Assembly (NCBI RefSeq): GCF_005924265.1
Contig: NZ_VCLB01000007.1
Span: 248,001-312,000 of the forward strand
Origin: Martelella lutilitoris
GTDB taxonomy: Bacteria > Pseudomonadota > Alphaproteobacteria > Rhizobiales > Rhizobiaceae
Direction of reading: 5' to 3'
DNA length: 64,000 bases
Position numbers and translations under genes: made by a program. The stretch's first letter is position 1, and every line of letters starts with the position of its first letter. Below are positions 30,823 to 40,878 of the stretch, piece after piece. Under the pieces are notes generated by a model. It did no database searches, was not told the DNA's origin, and worked only from the letters and a program-made list of their open reading frames with translations.

Positions 30823-31002
30823 ACGGAGGGCTGTTTTCGCTGTGGCGGAAACGCTTGGCGCGTAAAAGACGCCTGCCTCCCGTGTCGCCGCTCTCGACCG
30901 TCTCGTCTAACGCTTTTCTTGCCGGGGTTTCCCCTCAAGAGCAGTCGTTGAGGCTTAGCCGCCGAATTCCGGGTCCTGGAAACGCAAGAAAGGCAAATAT
31001 CA

Positions 31003-31410
31003 ATGGCACTTTACGAACACGTGTTCCTGGCCCGCCAGGACATCACGGCGCAGCAGGTTGACGGCATCGTCGAGCAGTACAAGGGACTGATCGAAGAGCA
31101 TGGCGGCAAGGTTGGCCGTATCGAGAACTGGGGCCTGAAGTCCCTCACCTACCGCATCCGCAAGAACCGCAAGGCGCATTACGCGCTGATGGACATCGAC
31201 GCGCCGGCTGCCGCGATCCACGAGATGGAACGCCAGATGCGCATCAACGAGGACATCCTGCGCTACATGACCGTCAAGGTCGAGGCGCATGAGGAAGGCC
31301 CGTCGGCGATGATGCAGAAGCGCGACCGCGACGACCGTCCGCGCCGCGACGGCGGCCGCGACAACCGCGGTGATCGTGGCGACCGCGGCGATCGCCGTCC
31401 GCGCAGCTGA
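31003..31410 (+). CDS. rpsF: 30S ribosomal protein S6 (bS6)
   Basis: The 135-residue small-subunit protein pairs with S18 on 16S rRNA. The core (about 1-95) has [17 protein letters not shown] and the [20 protein letters not shown] strand. A tail of about 30 residues rich in Arg, Asp and Gly ([10 protein letters not shown] and repeated GDRGDR) follows, as is common in rhizobial S6. A 180-base untranslated or promoter region precedes it, and rpsR follows after 25 bases. Confidence 0.97.
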   Translation: MALYEHVFLARQDITAQQVDGIVEQYKGLIEEHGGKVGRIENWGLKSLTYRIRKNRKAHYALMDIDAPAAAIHEMERQMRINEDILRYMTVKVEAHEEGPSAMMQKRDRDDRPRRDGGRDNRGDRGDRGDRRPRS

Positions 31411-31435
31411 TTGCGAGATTTAAGGAGTTTTTATC

Positions 31436-31684
31436 ATGGTAGCTATCGCCTCCATCCCGACGCGTCGTCCGTTCAACCGTCGTCGCAAGACCTGCCCCTT
31501 CTCCGGCGCCAACGCTCCGAAGATCGACTACAAGGACGTTCGTCTCCTCCAGCGCTACATTTCCGAGCGCGGCAAGATCGTTCCGTCCCGCATCACGGCC
31601 GTCAGCCAGAAGAAGCAGCGTGAACTCGCCCGCGCCATCAAGCGCGCCCGCTTCCTCGGCCTCCTGCCCTACGTCGTTTCGTAA
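31436..31684 (+). CDS. rpsR: 30S ribosomal protein S18 (bS18)
   Basis: An 82-residue basic protein with the family core [31 protein letters not shown] and the ending [10 protein letters not shown]. It is preceded by AAGGAG and is the second gene of the rpsF-rpsR-(DUF2232)-rplI operon. Confidence 0.97.
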   Translation: MVAIASIPTRRPFNRRRKTCPFSGANAPKIDYKDVRLLQRYISERGKIVPSRITAVSQKKQRELARAIKRARFLGLLPYVVS

Positions 31685-31838
31685 GGCGTTTCGGCCGCAA
31701 GGCGCGATTTCGGAGAAGGCGCATTTGGCGGCTTCTCCGGCAAAAGGCTCCGGCGCGGTGGGCGCGCAGCAGCCGAAGAATTGAACCCAGGTTGGGAAAC
31801 GCGATTTCCCTAACTGCTTGGACAAGCAGGACAGCGAG

Positions 31839-32837
31839 ATGAAAACACTCAATGCAAAGACATTGCTGATTGGCGCGCTTGCCGGCGTTGCGGGCTTCAT
31901 GCTGGCCTACGCGGCGAGTTTCAATGCGCTGTTTTCAACGCTGCTGTCCGCCGCCTCCGCGCTTCCCATCCTGATTGCCGGCCTCGGCTGGGGCAATTTT
32001 GCCGCTATCGTCGCGATCATCGTCGCCGGCGGTCTCGGCGCGACCATCGTCTCGCCCTTCTTCGCGCTCTATACGCTTGCCATCACGCTGGTGCCCGCCG
32101 GCTGGCTCAGCCATCTCGGCAATCTGGCCCGCCCGGCAAGCGAGATCGGCGGCCCGGAAGGCCTGACGGCCTGGTATCCGCTCTCCGATATCCTGATGCA
32201 TCTGTGCGCCGTCATCACGCTGGCGCTGATCGTTCTCGGCTTTGCCGCCGGCTACGGACCGGATGCGACGGGCGAACTGATCGACGCCTTCATGCAGGCC
32301 CTGACGATGCAGAACCCGGACCTTGCCGCCGACGCGGCGCTGGTCGCGCAGTTCAAGTCGATGTTCGTGGTCATGCTGCCGATCGTCCAGGGCGCAACCT
32401 CGGTCATCCTGCTGTTCGTCGCCTATCATTTCTCCGCACGGATCGCGATTTCCTCGGGGCTGACGAACCGCCCGCGCGAAGACGTGGCCAAATCGCTGCG
32501 CATGCATCGCAATGCGATCTTCGTGTTTCTCGCGGCGCTGGTCGCGACCTTTTTCGGCGGAACGATCGGCCTCATCGGCGCGGCCTGCCTCGGCGCGTTC
32601 GGCGGCGGTTTTCTGCTCGCCGGCCTTGCCCGCATGCATCTTGCCGCGCGGGGCCAGAGCTGGGGCGTGCCGGTCATCATCCTCTCCTATCTTTCGCTGA
32701 TTTTCACCTTCCCGGCCCTGATCTTCGTGGTGATGGGCCTTCTTGACACGCGGCGGGCCATTGCGCTCTCACCGGGCGCAACCCCGCCGGACGATGACAA
32801 TGACGACGACACTGAAAGGAAAAACCCATGGACGTAA
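31839..32837 (+). CDS. DUF2232 multi-pass inner-membrane protein
   Basis: A 332-residue membrane protein with about eight hydrophobic helices and a short acidic C-terminal tail (DDDNDDDTE). It matches the DUF2232 (YybS-like) family, found between rpsR and rplI in many alphaproteobacteria; function is not established. The ATG at 31839 is preceded by AGGAC. An upstream in-frame TTG (31818) lacks a site. Its last 10 bases overlap the start of rplI, so the ribosomal gene is translationally linked to it. Confidence 0.88.
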   Translation: MKTLNAKTLLIGALAGVAGFMLAYAASFNALFSTLLSAASALPILIAGLGWGNFAAIVAIIVAGGLGATIVSPFFALYTLAITLVPAGWLSHLGNLARPASEIGGPEGLTAWYPLSDILMHLCAVITLALIVLGFAAGYGPDATGELIDAFMQALTMQNPDLAADAALVAQFKSMFVVMLPIVQGATSVILLFVAYHFSARIAISSGLTNRPREDVAKSLRMHRNAIFVFLAALVATFFGGTIGLIGAACLGAFGGGFLLAGLARMHLAARGQSWGVPVIILSYLSLIFTFPALIFVVMGLLDTRRAIALSPGATPPDDDNDDDTERKNPWT

Positions 32838-33466
32838 TCCTGCTTGAACGCATCGCCAAGCTTGGCCAGATGGGCGAAACCGTCAAGGTTCGCGATGGCT
32901 ATGCCCGTAACTACCTGCTGCCGACCGGTCGCGCGCTGCGCGCCAACGCCGCCAACAAGGCCCGTTTCGAAGCCGAGCGCGCCGTGCTCGAAGCCCGCAA
33001 CCTCGAGCGCCGCAACGAAGCCCAGAAGATTGCCGACACGCTTGACGGCAAGTCCTTCATCGTTGTCCGTTCCGCCGGCGAAACCGGCCAGCTCTACGGT
33101 TCGGTCGCAACCCGCGACATCGTCGAGATCCTCGGCGATGAAGGCTTCAAGATCTCCCGCAACCAGGTGGTTCTCAACCACCCGATCAAGACGGTTGGTC
33201 TGCACAAGGTCGAAATCCAGCTCCACGCCGAAGTCTATGTCACGGTCGAGCTGAACGTCGCCCGCACCGCCGAAGAGGCCGAACGTCAGCTCCATGGCGA
33301 AGACCTCACCTCCGCCGACGCCATCTACGGCGTTGACGAGGACGCGCTGCGGCCGGAAGACTTCTTCAACCCGGATGCCGACTACGACCTCGATGACGAG
33401 GACGAAGCCGAAGAAGCCGAAGCCTCTGGCGAGGAAGAAGGCGAAGAGGAAGACAAGAACGCCTGA
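32828..33466 (+). CDS. rplI: 50S ribosomal protein L9 (bL9) with acidic tail
   Basis: The N-terminal rRNA-binding domain ([21 protein letters not shown], then [14 protein letters not shown]), connecting helix and C-terminal domain fill about 150 residues. The protein runs on to 212 with a tail that is almost entirely Asp, Glu and Ala from about 175. Such tails are common in rhizobial L9. A GGAAAAA site lies within the end of the DUF2232 gene. A strong terminator follows. Confidence 0.96.
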   Translation: MDVILLERIAKLGQMGETVKVRDGYARNYLLPTGRALRANAANKARFEAERAVLEARNLERRNEAQKIADTLDGKSFIVVRSAGETGQLYGSVATRDIVEILGDEGFKISRNQVVLNHPIKTVGLHKVEIQLHAEVYVTVELNVARTAEEAERQLHGEDLTSADAIYGVDEDALRPEDFFNPDADYDLDDEDEAEEAEASGEEEGEEEDKNA

Positions 33467-33495
33467 TCGGCGTCTTGACGCTTCGGATGTCAATG

Positions 33496-33527
33496 GCCCG
33501 GCCTTCCGCAAAGGAGGCCGGGCTTTT
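33496..33527 (+). terminator. Rho-independent terminator after rplI
   Basis: A nine-pair stem (gcccggcct / aggccgggc) with a ten-base loop is followed by TTTT. It ends the rpsF-rpsR-DUF2232-rplI operon before dnaB. Confidence 0.85.
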
Positions 33528-33730
33528 CTGTGGTATCATGTCCTTTCACACATCCGAATCATGTCAAGGTCGACGGCCTGTTTTCGCCTCGTCCGCTTTT
33601 GTCTGGCCCTGCGCCCTGTGGATTGCGGGCAAGACCGGAGAATGTGATCGCGATGACGGTGAGCGGGTGCGGTTGATCCGCTAGTGATAGTTTGCCAAGC
33701 CAGTCCCAGGACACCTAGAAAAGACCGATC

Positions 33731-35224
33731 ATGAATGACATCGCGCCTTCCCTTTCCTTCCAGACGCCTGGCGCCCAGCAGGCGCGCGAGGCCCCGAACA
33801 ATCTGGAAGTCGAGCAGGCTTTGCTCGGCGCGATTCTCGTCAACAACAGCGCCTTCTACCGCGTTTCGGACTTTCTGAAGCCGGAGCATTTCTACGAGCC
33901 GCTGCATCGCAAGATCTACGAGCTTGCGGGCGATACGATCCGCATGGACAAGATCGCCAACACGATCACGCTGAAGACGCATTTGCCCGGTGACGTGAAG
34001 GTCGGCGACCTGACGATTGCGCAATATCTCGCCCGTCTTGCGGCAGAAGCCGTGACCATCATCAATGCCGAGGACTATGGCCGCACGATCTACGATCTGG
34101 CGATCAGACGTCAGTTGATCGAAATCGGCGAAGAGGTGGTCAACACAGCCTATCATGCGCCCATCGACCTGCCGCCGTCCGAGCAGATCGAGGATACCGA
34201 GCGCAAGCTGTTCGCGCTGGCCGAGACCGGCCGCTATGAAGGCGGCTTCCAGTCGTTTGAAAACGCGGTGACGATCGCCATCGACATGGCCAGCAAGGCG
34301 TTCGAGAGCGACGGCCATCTTTCCGGCATCTCCACCGGCCTCAACACGCTCGACGCCAAGATGGGCGGCCTGCAGCGCTCCGACCTGATCATCCTTGCCG
34401 GGCGTCCGGGCATGGGCAAGACCTCGCTCGCCACCAATATTGCCTGGAACGTCGCCTCCGCCTACGAGCCGGAAGTCCTGCCCGACGGCACGATCGAGGC
34501 CAAACAGGGCGGCGTCGTTGCCTTCTATTCGCTTGAAATGTCCGGCGAACAGCTCGCCACCCGTATCATTTCCGAGCAAACGGAAGTCTCGTCGTCGAAA
34601 ATCCGGCGCGGCGACATCACCGAGGCCGATTTCGACAAGCTGGTGGCCTGTTCGCAGACCATGCAAAAAGTGCCGCTTTATATCGACCAGACCGGCGGCA
34701 TCTCCATCGCCCAGCTGTCCGCCCGCGCCCGCCGCCTCAAGCGGCAGCGCGGCCTTGACCTTCTCGTGGTCGACTATGTGCAGCTGATGACGGGTTCCAA
34801 GAAATCCGGCGAGAACCGCGTGCAGGAGGTGACCGAAATCACCACCGGGCTGAAGGCGCTGGCCAAGGAGCTGAACGTTCCGATCATCGCGCTTTCCCAG
34901 CTCTCCCGCCAGGTGGAAAACCGCGACGACAAGCGGCCGCAGCTCTCCGACCTTCGCGAATCGGGTTCGATCGAGCAGGACGCGGACGTGGTGTTGTTCG
35001 TTTACCGCGAAGAGTATTATGTCCAGAACCTCGAGCCGCGCGATCCCGATGACCCGGCTTACGACGAGTGGAAGATGAAATACGAGAAGGTGCGCGGTAC
35101 CGCCGACGTCATCATCGCCAAGCAGCGTCACGGCCCGACGGGCACCGCCAATCTTGCCTTCCAGGCCGCCTATACGCGCTTTGCGGATCTTGCCGATCCC
35201 TCCTATTCAAGTTTCGACGATTAG
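33731..35224 (+). CDS. dnaB: Replicative DNA helicase DnaB
   Basis: The 497-residue hexameric helicase of the replication fork. The N-terminal domain (about 20-125) starts NNLEVEQALLGAIL. The RecA-type domain carries Walker A AGRPGMGKTS, Walker B LLVVDYVQLM, and the SQLSRQVE(N)R arginine-finger region with QLSDLRESGSIEQDAD. No intein is present. Translation starts 265 bases after the rplI stop. Confidence 0.97.
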   Translation: MNDIAPSLSFQTPGAQQAREAPNNLEVEQALLGAILVNNSAFYRVSDFLKPEHFYEPLHRKIYELAGDTIRMDKIANTITLKTHLPGDVKVGDLTIAQYLARLAAEAVTIINAEDYGRTIYDLAIRRQLIEIGEEVVNTAYHAPIDLPPSEQIEDTERKLFALAETGRYEGGFQSFENAVTIAIDMASKAFESDGHLSGISTGLNTLDAKMGGLQRSDLIILAGRPGMGKTSLATNIAWNVASAYEPEVLPDGTIEAKQGGVVAFYSLEMSGEQLATRIISEQTEVSSSKIRRGDITEADFDKLVACSQTMQKVPLYIDQTGGISIAQLSARARRLKRQRGLDLLVVDYVQLMTGSKKSGENRVQEVTEITTGLKALAKELNVPIIALSQLSRQVENRDDKRPQLSDLRESGSIEQDADVVLFVYREEYYVQNLEPRDPDDPAYDEWKMKYEKVRGTADVIIAKQRHGPTGTANLAFQAAYTRFADLADPSYSSFDD

Positions 35225-35286
35225 GCATGGGCGAGATGGCGTGAACGCGCTATGATTGCCGAAATTTTGCAACAAACGGCGATTTC

Positions 35287-36468
35287 ATGTCTGATATTTC
35301 GAACGATCCCAACGAAGAACCGCTTCAGGAGGGGGAAATCCCCTTCTCGGCGGCCCCTGCCCGGCTGACCGTCGATCTCGGCGCCATCGTCGAAAACTGG
35401 AAGACCATGCGAACGCTTTCCGGCAGCGCCCGGACAGCGGCCGTTGTCAAGGCCGACGGCTACGGTCTCGGGATCGAGGATGTCGGCGAGGCGCTTTACG
35501 GCGCGGGCGCTGCCGACTTTTTCGTCGCCGTGCCGGAGGAAGGCGAGACGCTCAGGCGGTTCGCGCCGAACGCACGGATCTTCGTGCTTTCCGGCATATG
35601 GCCCGGCACGGAAGAGGTCTTCTTCGAAAACGATCTCGTGCCGGTTCTTGCGAGCACGGAGCAGCTCTCCTTCTTCTTCGCCGCGGTGGCCGAATATGGC
35701 GACTATCCCTGCGCGCTTCAGGTCGACACCGGTTTCAACCGCCTCGGCCTCACCGTGGAGGAAGCGCTGGCGCTTGCCGGAGACGTCTCGCGCCCGGCCA
35801 GTTTCGAACCGGTTCTCATCCTGTCGCACCTTGCCTGCGGCGACGATCCGGCCTCGCCGATGAACAAGACGCAGCGCGAATGGTTCCGCATCGCCGCCTC
35901 CGCCTTCGAGGGCGTCGAGGCGAGCCTTTCGGCCTCTGCCGGCATCTTCCTCGGCCCGGATTATCATTTCGATCTCACCCGTCCCGGGATCGCGCTTTAT
36001 GGCGGCGATTCGCAGCCGGGGACGGCGCGGCGTCTGAAGCCGGCAGCAACGGCGGAGGCGCGCATCGTCCAGATACGCAATGCCCGGGCGGGCGAAACCG
36101 TAAGCTATGGCGCGACCTGCAGGCTTGCCCGCGACAGCCGGCTCGCCATTGCCGCCGCTGGCTATGCCGATGGCTATCACCGATCGCTTTCGGGGGCGGG
36201 CGCGCCGCTGCGCGATGCCGTCAACCCCGGCGGATTCGGCTTCATTGCCGGGCGCAAGGTGCCGATTGCCGGGCGGATCACCATGGACATGACCATCTAC
36301 GACGTGACCGATGTGCCGGAGAGCGACATCAGGATCGGCGACTATATCGAGCTGATCGGGCCCAATCTTGCGCTCGACGAGGCGGCGACGGCGGCCGGAA
36401 CGATCGGCTATGAATTGCTCACCTCCCTTGGCTTGCGTTACCGTCGCCGCTATATCCAGCCGGACTGA
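35287..36468 (+). CDS. alr: Alanine racemase
   Basis: The 393-residue pyridoxal-phosphate enzyme makes D-alanine for peptidoglycan. The cofactor lysine is in VVKADGYGLG, the second catalytic base Tyr is in VSYGATCRL, and GFNRLG (as TGFNRLGL) is the usual barrel signature. Residues 1-25 are an extra acidic N-terminus. The position between dnaB and radA is conserved in rhizobia. Confidence 0.95.
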   Translation: MSDISNDPNEEPLQEGEIPFSAAPARLTVDLGAIVENWKTMRTLSGSARTAAVVKADGYGLGIEDVGEALYGAGAADFFVAVPEEGETLRRFAPNARIFVLSGIWPGTEEVFFENDLVPVLASTEQLSFFFAAVAEYGDYPCALQVDTGFNRLGLTVEEALALAGDVSRPASFEPVLILSHLACGDDPASPMNKTQREWFRIAASAFEGVEASLSASAGIFLGPDYHFDLTRPGIALYGGDSQPGTARRLKPAATAEARIVQIRNARAGETVSYGATCRLARDSRLAIAAAGYADGYHRSLSGAGAPLRDAVNPGGFGFIAGRKVPIAGRITMDMTIYDVTDVPESDIRIGDYIELIGPNLALDEAATAAGTIGYELLTSLGLRYRRRYIQPD

Positions 36469-36493
36469 CGCTTTTTCCGACAAAGAAGAGACC

Positions 36494-37894
36494 TTGGCCA
36501 AACAGAAGACCCAGTTCATCTGCCAGAATTGCGGCAGCATCCATGCCCGCTGGGCGGGGCGATGCGATGCCTGCGGCGCCTGGAACACGATCGTCGAGGA
36601 AAACCCCTCCGCCGGCATCGGCGGCGGCCCGGCCCGCGCGCCGAAGAAAGGCCGCCCGGTTGCCCTCGTCAAGCTTGACGGGGAAAGCGAGGAGGCCCCG
36701 CGCATCGCCAGCCGCATGGCCGAACTCGACCGGGTCACCGGCGGCGGCTTCGTCCGCGGCTCGGCGGTTCTGGTCGGTGGCGACCCCGGTATCGGCAAAT
36801 CGACGATCCTGATGCAGGCGGCTGCAGCCCTTGCCCGGCAGAACCAGCGGGTGATCTACGTCTCGGGCGAGGAGGCGATCGCCCAGGTCCGGCTTCGCGC
36901 CCGGCGCCTCGGCGCGGCGGATACCGAGGTTCTGCTTGCGGCGGAGACCAATGTCGAGGACATTCTGGCGACGCTTGCCGAAGGGCCCCGCCCCGATCTC
37001 GTCATCGTCGATTCGATCCAGACGCTGTGGTCGGATCAGGCGGAAGCCGCGCCCGGCACGGTAACCCAGGTGCGCACCGGCGTGCAGGCGATGATCCGTT
37101 TCGCCAAGCAGACGGGCACGGCCATGGTGCTGGTCGGCCACGTCACCAAGGAAGGCCAGATCGCAGGGCCCCGCGTGGTCGAGCACATGGTCGACGCGGT
37201 GCTCTATTTCGAAGGCGAGCGCGGTCATCACTACCGCATCCTGAGAACGGTGAAGAACCGCTTCGGCCCGACCGACGAGATCGGCGTGTTCGAAATGGGC
37301 GACACCGGCCTTCGCGAGGTTGCCAATCCGTCCGAACTGTTTTTGGGCGAGCGCAACGACAAGGCGCCGGGAGCCGCGGTCTTCGCGGGCATGGAGGGCA
37401 CGCGGCCGGTCCTGGTCGAGGTGCAGGCGCTTGTGGCGCCGACGTCCCTCGGCACGCCGCGCCGCGCCGTCGTCGGCTGGGATTCGGCCAGGCTTTCGAT
37501 GATCCTGGCGGTGCTCGAGGCCCATTGCGGCGTCCGGCTCGGCAATCACGATGTCTACCTCAACATTGCCGGCGGCTACCGCGTCACCGAGCCTGCAGCA
37601 GACCTTGCGGTTGCAGCCGCGCTGATTTCCTCGCTCGCCGGACTTGCTCTCCCGCCCGATTGTGTCTATTTCGGCGAGGTCAGTCTTTCCGGAGCGATCC
37701 GGCCGGTGACCCATGCCGCGCAACGGCTGAAGGAAGCCTCCAAGCTCGGTTTTTCGCGCGCCGTGCTGCCTTCGGGTTCGGCGGAAATTGCGCCGGGCAA
37801 CGCAAACGGGCTAAAAGGACTTGAAGCGCTGCCTGAACTCGTGGCCGATATCGCGGGCATGAAGCCGGAGACCGCAGCGGATGACAGCGATTGA
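36494..37894 (+). CDS. radA: DNA repair protein RadA
   Basis: The 466-residue ATPase helps branch migration in recombination. It has the N-terminal zinc finger CQNCGSIHARWAGRCDACG, Walker A GGDPGIGKST, the RadA motif KNRFG, and the C-terminal Lon-like domain (from about 290). The start is TTG at 36494, set by AAGAAGAG just upstream and by homology to MAKQKTQFICQNCG. A longer in-frame reading from 36368 overlaps alr and is unlikely. Confidence 0.96.
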   Translation: MAKQKTQFICQNCGSIHARWAGRCDACGAWNTIVEENPSAGIGGGPARAPKKGRPVALVKLDGESEEAPRIASRMAELDRVTGGGFVRGSAVLVGGDPGIGKSTILMQAAAALARQNQRVIYVSGEEAIAQVRLRARRLGAADTEVLLAAETNVEDILATLAEGPRPDLVIVDSIQTLWSDQAEAAPGTVTQVRTGVQAMIRFAKQTGTAMVLVGHVTKEGQIAGPRVVEHMVDAVLYFEGERGHHYRILRTVKNRFGPTDEIGVFEMGDTGLREVANPSELFLGERNDKAPGAAVFAGMEGTRPVLVEVQALVAPTSLGTPRRAVVGWDSARLSMILAVLEAHCGVRLGNHDVYLNIAGGYRVTEPAADLAVAAALISSLAGLALPPDCVYFGEVSLSGAIRPVTHAAQRLKEASKLGFSRAVLPSGSAEIAPGNANGLKGLEALPELVADIAGMKPETAADDSD

Positions 37895-37951
37895 GGCGCC
37901 GACGGGCGCGACGGCCATGTGTGTGTGCGGCCACGACAAGCGGAGCAATGA

Positions 37952-38530
37952 ATGCCAGTAACCCTGTTCGATCTGATTGTCCTCGGCGTTGTTCTGTTTT
38001 CGGCCCTTCTTGCCATGGTGCGCGGCTTTTCCCGCGAAGTTCTCTCGCTTCTCGCCTGGGGGCTTTCTGCGGCGATCGCCTATGTCGGCTATCCCTTCCT
38101 CGCGCCGACATTCGAAGGATTTCTGGACGATTCGCGCATGTCGATGGCCGGCGCCTTCGCGGTCATCTTTCTGATCGCGCTTGTGCTTCTTTCGCTGGTG
38201 ACCACGCGATTTGCGGATTATATTATCGACAGCCGCGCCGGCGTGCTTGACCGGTCGCTCGGTTTCGTCTTTGGCCTAGTGCGCGGCGTGCTTATTCTTG
38301 CGGTGGCCGTGGCGTTCTGGAACTGGCTGGTCGGCGATGCCCAGAGCCCCGACTGGATCCGCAACGCCAAGTCGAAGCCCGCGCTCGACATGCTTGCCGC
38401 GAAGCTGGAATCCTATCTGCCCGGCGGCGGGGAGATTGAGAGTTCGCTTGAGCGCGATGAAACGCGGCTTCTGGCAATGATCGACGGTAACGCCATTTTG
38501 AAGTTCCGGCCGGATGTCCGGCCTATCTGA
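37952..38530 (+). CDS. cvpA: CvpA family membrane protein
   Basis: A 192-residue inner-membrane protein with four helices within the first 125 residues, starting LFDLIVLGVVLFSALLAMVR, and the family pattern RGFSREVLSLLAW. E. coli CvpA affects colicin V export and envelope tolerance; the exact function is unknown. The cvpA-purF order is conserved widely. Confidence 0.92.
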   Translation: MPVTLFDLIVLGVVLFSALLAMVRGFSREVLSLLAWGLSAAIAYVGYPFLAPTFEGFLDDSRMSMAGAFAVIFLIALVLLSLVTTRFADYIIDSRAGVLDRSLGFVFGLVRGVLILAVAVAFWNWLVGDAQSPDWIRNAKSKPALDMLAAKLESYLPGGGEIESSLERDETRLLAMIDGNAILKFRPDVRPI

Positions 38531-38599
38531 TATCTCTAGTACTGTCTGGATGAACCTGCTTTCGGACGAGCCCTGCCCCAGCCATTTCCGGATCACGCG

Positions 38600-40087
38600 A
38601 TGACCAGTTTTGACGACCATGACGATTTCAGCCTTGACGACGATACGCTGCATGAGGAATGCGGCGTCTTCGGCATTCTTGGCCATCCCGATGCGGCGGC
38701 GCTGACTGCTCTCGGCCTGCACGCGCTGCAGCATCGCGGCCAGGAAGCGGCCGGCATCGTCTCCTATGACGGCCAGCAGTTCCGCTCGGAGCGCCATCTC
38801 GGGCTCGTCGGCGACCACTACACCGACCCGGCCATGCTGGAGAGCCTGAAGGGCTCGATGGCCATGGGCCATGTGCGCTATTCCACGACCGGCGGAACGG
38901 TGCTGCGCAATGTCCAGCCGTTGTTCGCCGAACTCGGCGTCGGCGGTATCGCCATTGCCCATAACGGCAATTTCACCAACGGCCTGTTCATGCGCCGCAA
39001 GCTGATCTCCGACGGCGCGATCTGTCAGTCGACCTCCGATACCGAGGTCGTGCTGCACCTGATCGCCCGCTCGCGCGCCAAGACCTCGTCCGACCGCTTC
39101 ATCGACGCCATCGGCCAGATGGAAGGCGGCTATTCGATGATCGCGATGACCCGCACCAAGCTGATCGCGGCGCGCGACCCGACCGGCATTCGCCCGCTGG
39201 TGATGGGCGAATTGAACGGCAAGCCGATCTTCTGTTCGGAAACCTGCGCGCTCGACATTATCGGCGCCAAGTTCATCCGCGACGTCGAAAACGGCGAAGT
39301 CGTCATCTGCGAGCTGCAGCCCGACGGGACGGTCTCGATCGACAGCCGCAAGCCTGCGCTGAAACAGCCGGAACGGCTCTGCCTGTTTGAATATGTTTAT
39401 TTCGCCCGCCCCGATTCCATCGTCGGCGGCCGCAATGTCTACCAGACGCGCAAGAATATGGGCGTCAATCTTGCGCAGGAGGCTCCGGTTGAAGCCGACG
39501 TGGTCGTGCCGGTTCCCGATGGCGGCACGCCGGCGGCGATCGGCTATGCGCAGGAAAGCGGCATTCCCTTCGAGCTCGGCATCATCCGCAACCACTATGT
39601 GGGCCGCACCTTCATCGAGCCGACGCAACATATCCGCGCCTTTGGCGTCAAGCTGAAGCATTCGGCGAACAAGGCGGTGATTGCCGGCGCGCGGGTGGTG
39701 CTGATCGACGATTCCATCGTGCGGGGCACGACCTCGGTGAAGATCGTGCAGATGCTGCGCGAGGCCGGGGCAAAAGAGGTGCATATCCGCGTCGCCAGCC
39801 CGATGATCTATCATTCCGACTTCTACGGCATCGACACGCCCGACCGCGACAAGCTTCTGGCAAACAATCACGAGACGCTTGCCGACATGTGCAAGTTCAT
39901 CGGCGCGGATTCGCTGCAGTTTCTCTCGATTGACGGGCTCTACATGGCCGTCGGCGGCGAGAAGCGCAACAATGCCCTGCCGCAGTTCACCGACCACCAG
40001 TTCACCGGGGACTATCCGACCCGCCTGCTCGACAAGGAGCATGAGGGCGAGTTTTCCAAGATCGAGCTTCTGGCCGGCAACGGCTGA
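38600..40087 (+). CDS. purF: Amidophosphoribosyltransferase
   Basis: The 495-residue first committed enzyme of purine synthesis. It is a class II glutamine amidotransferase with a 20-residue propeptide ending before Cys21 (HEECGVFG), which becomes the catalytic N-terminus. The phosphoribosyltransferase motif LIDDSIVRGTTS and cysteines in the C-terminal part are present. It begins 69 bases after cvpA, and the pair probably forms an operon. Confidence 0.97.
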   Translation: MTSFDDHDDFSLDDDTLHEECGVFGILGHPDAAALTALGLHALQHRGQEAAGIVSYDGQQFRSERHLGLVGDHYTDPAMLESLKGSMAMGHVRYSTTGGTVLRNVQPLFAELGVGGIAIAHNGNFTNGLFMRRKLISDGAICQSTSDTEVVLHLIARSRAKTSSDRFIDAIGQMEGGYSMIAMTRTKLIAARDPTGIRPLVMGELNGKPIFCSETCALDIIGAKFIRDVENGEVVICELQPDGTVSIDSRKPALKQPERLCLFEYVYFARPDSIVGGRNVYQTRKNMGVNLAQEAPVEADVVVPVPDGGTPAAIGYAQESGIPFELGIIRNHYVGRTFIEPTQHIRAFGVKLKHSANKAVIAGARVVLIDDSIVRGTTSVKIVQMLREAGAKEVHIRVASPMIYHSDFYGIDTPDRDKLLANNHETLADMCKFIGADSLQFLSIDGLYMAVGGEKRNNALPQFTDHQFTGDYPTRLLDKEHEGEFSKIELLAGNG

Positions 40088-40114
40088 AGCCTGAACACGT
40101 CCGGAGACAACATC

Positions 40115-40858
40115 ATGAGCAAGTCACTCGAAGGCCGGCTGGCGGTCGTCACCGGCGCGTCGCGCGGCATCGGCTATTTCACCGCGCTGGCCCTGGCGAA
40201 AGAAGGCGCGCATGTGATCGCCTGCGCGCGCACCGTCGGCGGGCTCGAGGAACTCGACGACGCGATCAAGGCCGACGGCAACGGCTCGGCGACGCTGGTG
40301 CCGATGGACCTTGCCGATATGGGCGCGATCGACAGGCTCGGCGGCTCGATCTTCACCCGCTGGGGCAAGCTCGACATCATGGTCGCCAATGCCGCCGTCC
40401 TCGGCGTCGTCTCGCCGCTCGCCCATCTGGAAGCCAAGGTGTTCGAACAGGTGATGAATGTGAACGTGACGGCGACCTGGCGGCTGATTCGTTCGCTCGA
40501 GCCGCTCCTGCTGCAATCTGATGCCGGGCGCGCGGTGCTGATCTCCTCGGGCGTTGCCCACACCTGCCGCCCCTTCTGGGGCGCCTATGCCGCCTCCAAG
40601 GCCGCCGTCGAGGCTCTGGGGCGCACCTGGGCTGCGGAAACAGCGCACACCGCAATCAAGGTGACGAATTTCGATCCCGGCCGCACCCGCACCGCCATGC
40701 GCGCGCAGGCGGCTCCCGGCGAGGACCCGATGACGCTGCCGCATCCAAGCGAAGTGGCTGAAAAGATCGTGCCGCTGGTCAGCCCCGATTTTCAGGAGAG
40801 CGGCAGGCTTTTCGTTTCGCGGGAAGACCGGCTGAAGGATTATCGCCTGCCGGAATAG
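40115..40858 (+). CDS. SDR family NAD(P)-dependent oxidoreductase
   Basis: A 247-residue Rossmann enzyme with the cofactor motif VTGASRGIGYFTA, the structural NAA (VANAAVLG), the catalytic Ser (LISSGVAH) and YAASKAAVE. It follows purF by 27 bases, a neighbour pair common in rhizobia. The substrate is unknown. Confidence 0.92.
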   Translation: MSKSLEGRLAVVTGASRGIGYFTALALAKEGAHVIACARTVGGLEELDDAIKADGNGSATLVPMDLADMGAIDRLGGSIFTRWGKLDIMVANAAVLGVVSPLAHLEAKVFEQVMNVNVTATWRLIRSLEPLLLQSDAGRAVLISSGVAHTCRPFWGAYAASKAAVEALGRTWAAETAHTAIKVTNFDPGRTRTAMRAQAAPGEDPMTLPHPSEVAEKIVPLVSPDFQESGRLFVSREDRLKDYRLPE

Positions 40859-40878
40859 GCACGGCAGGGAGGAACAAC

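Noticed and set aside
29208-31002. Possible prophage or integrated plasmid remnant
   Set aside because: No integrase, transposase, att-type direct repeat or tRNA was seen; only composition and gene content suggest transfer.
36368-36493. An N-terminal extension of radA overlapping alr
   Set aside because: Family alignment begins at the TTG 36494, and the extension is antisense-like basic sequence.
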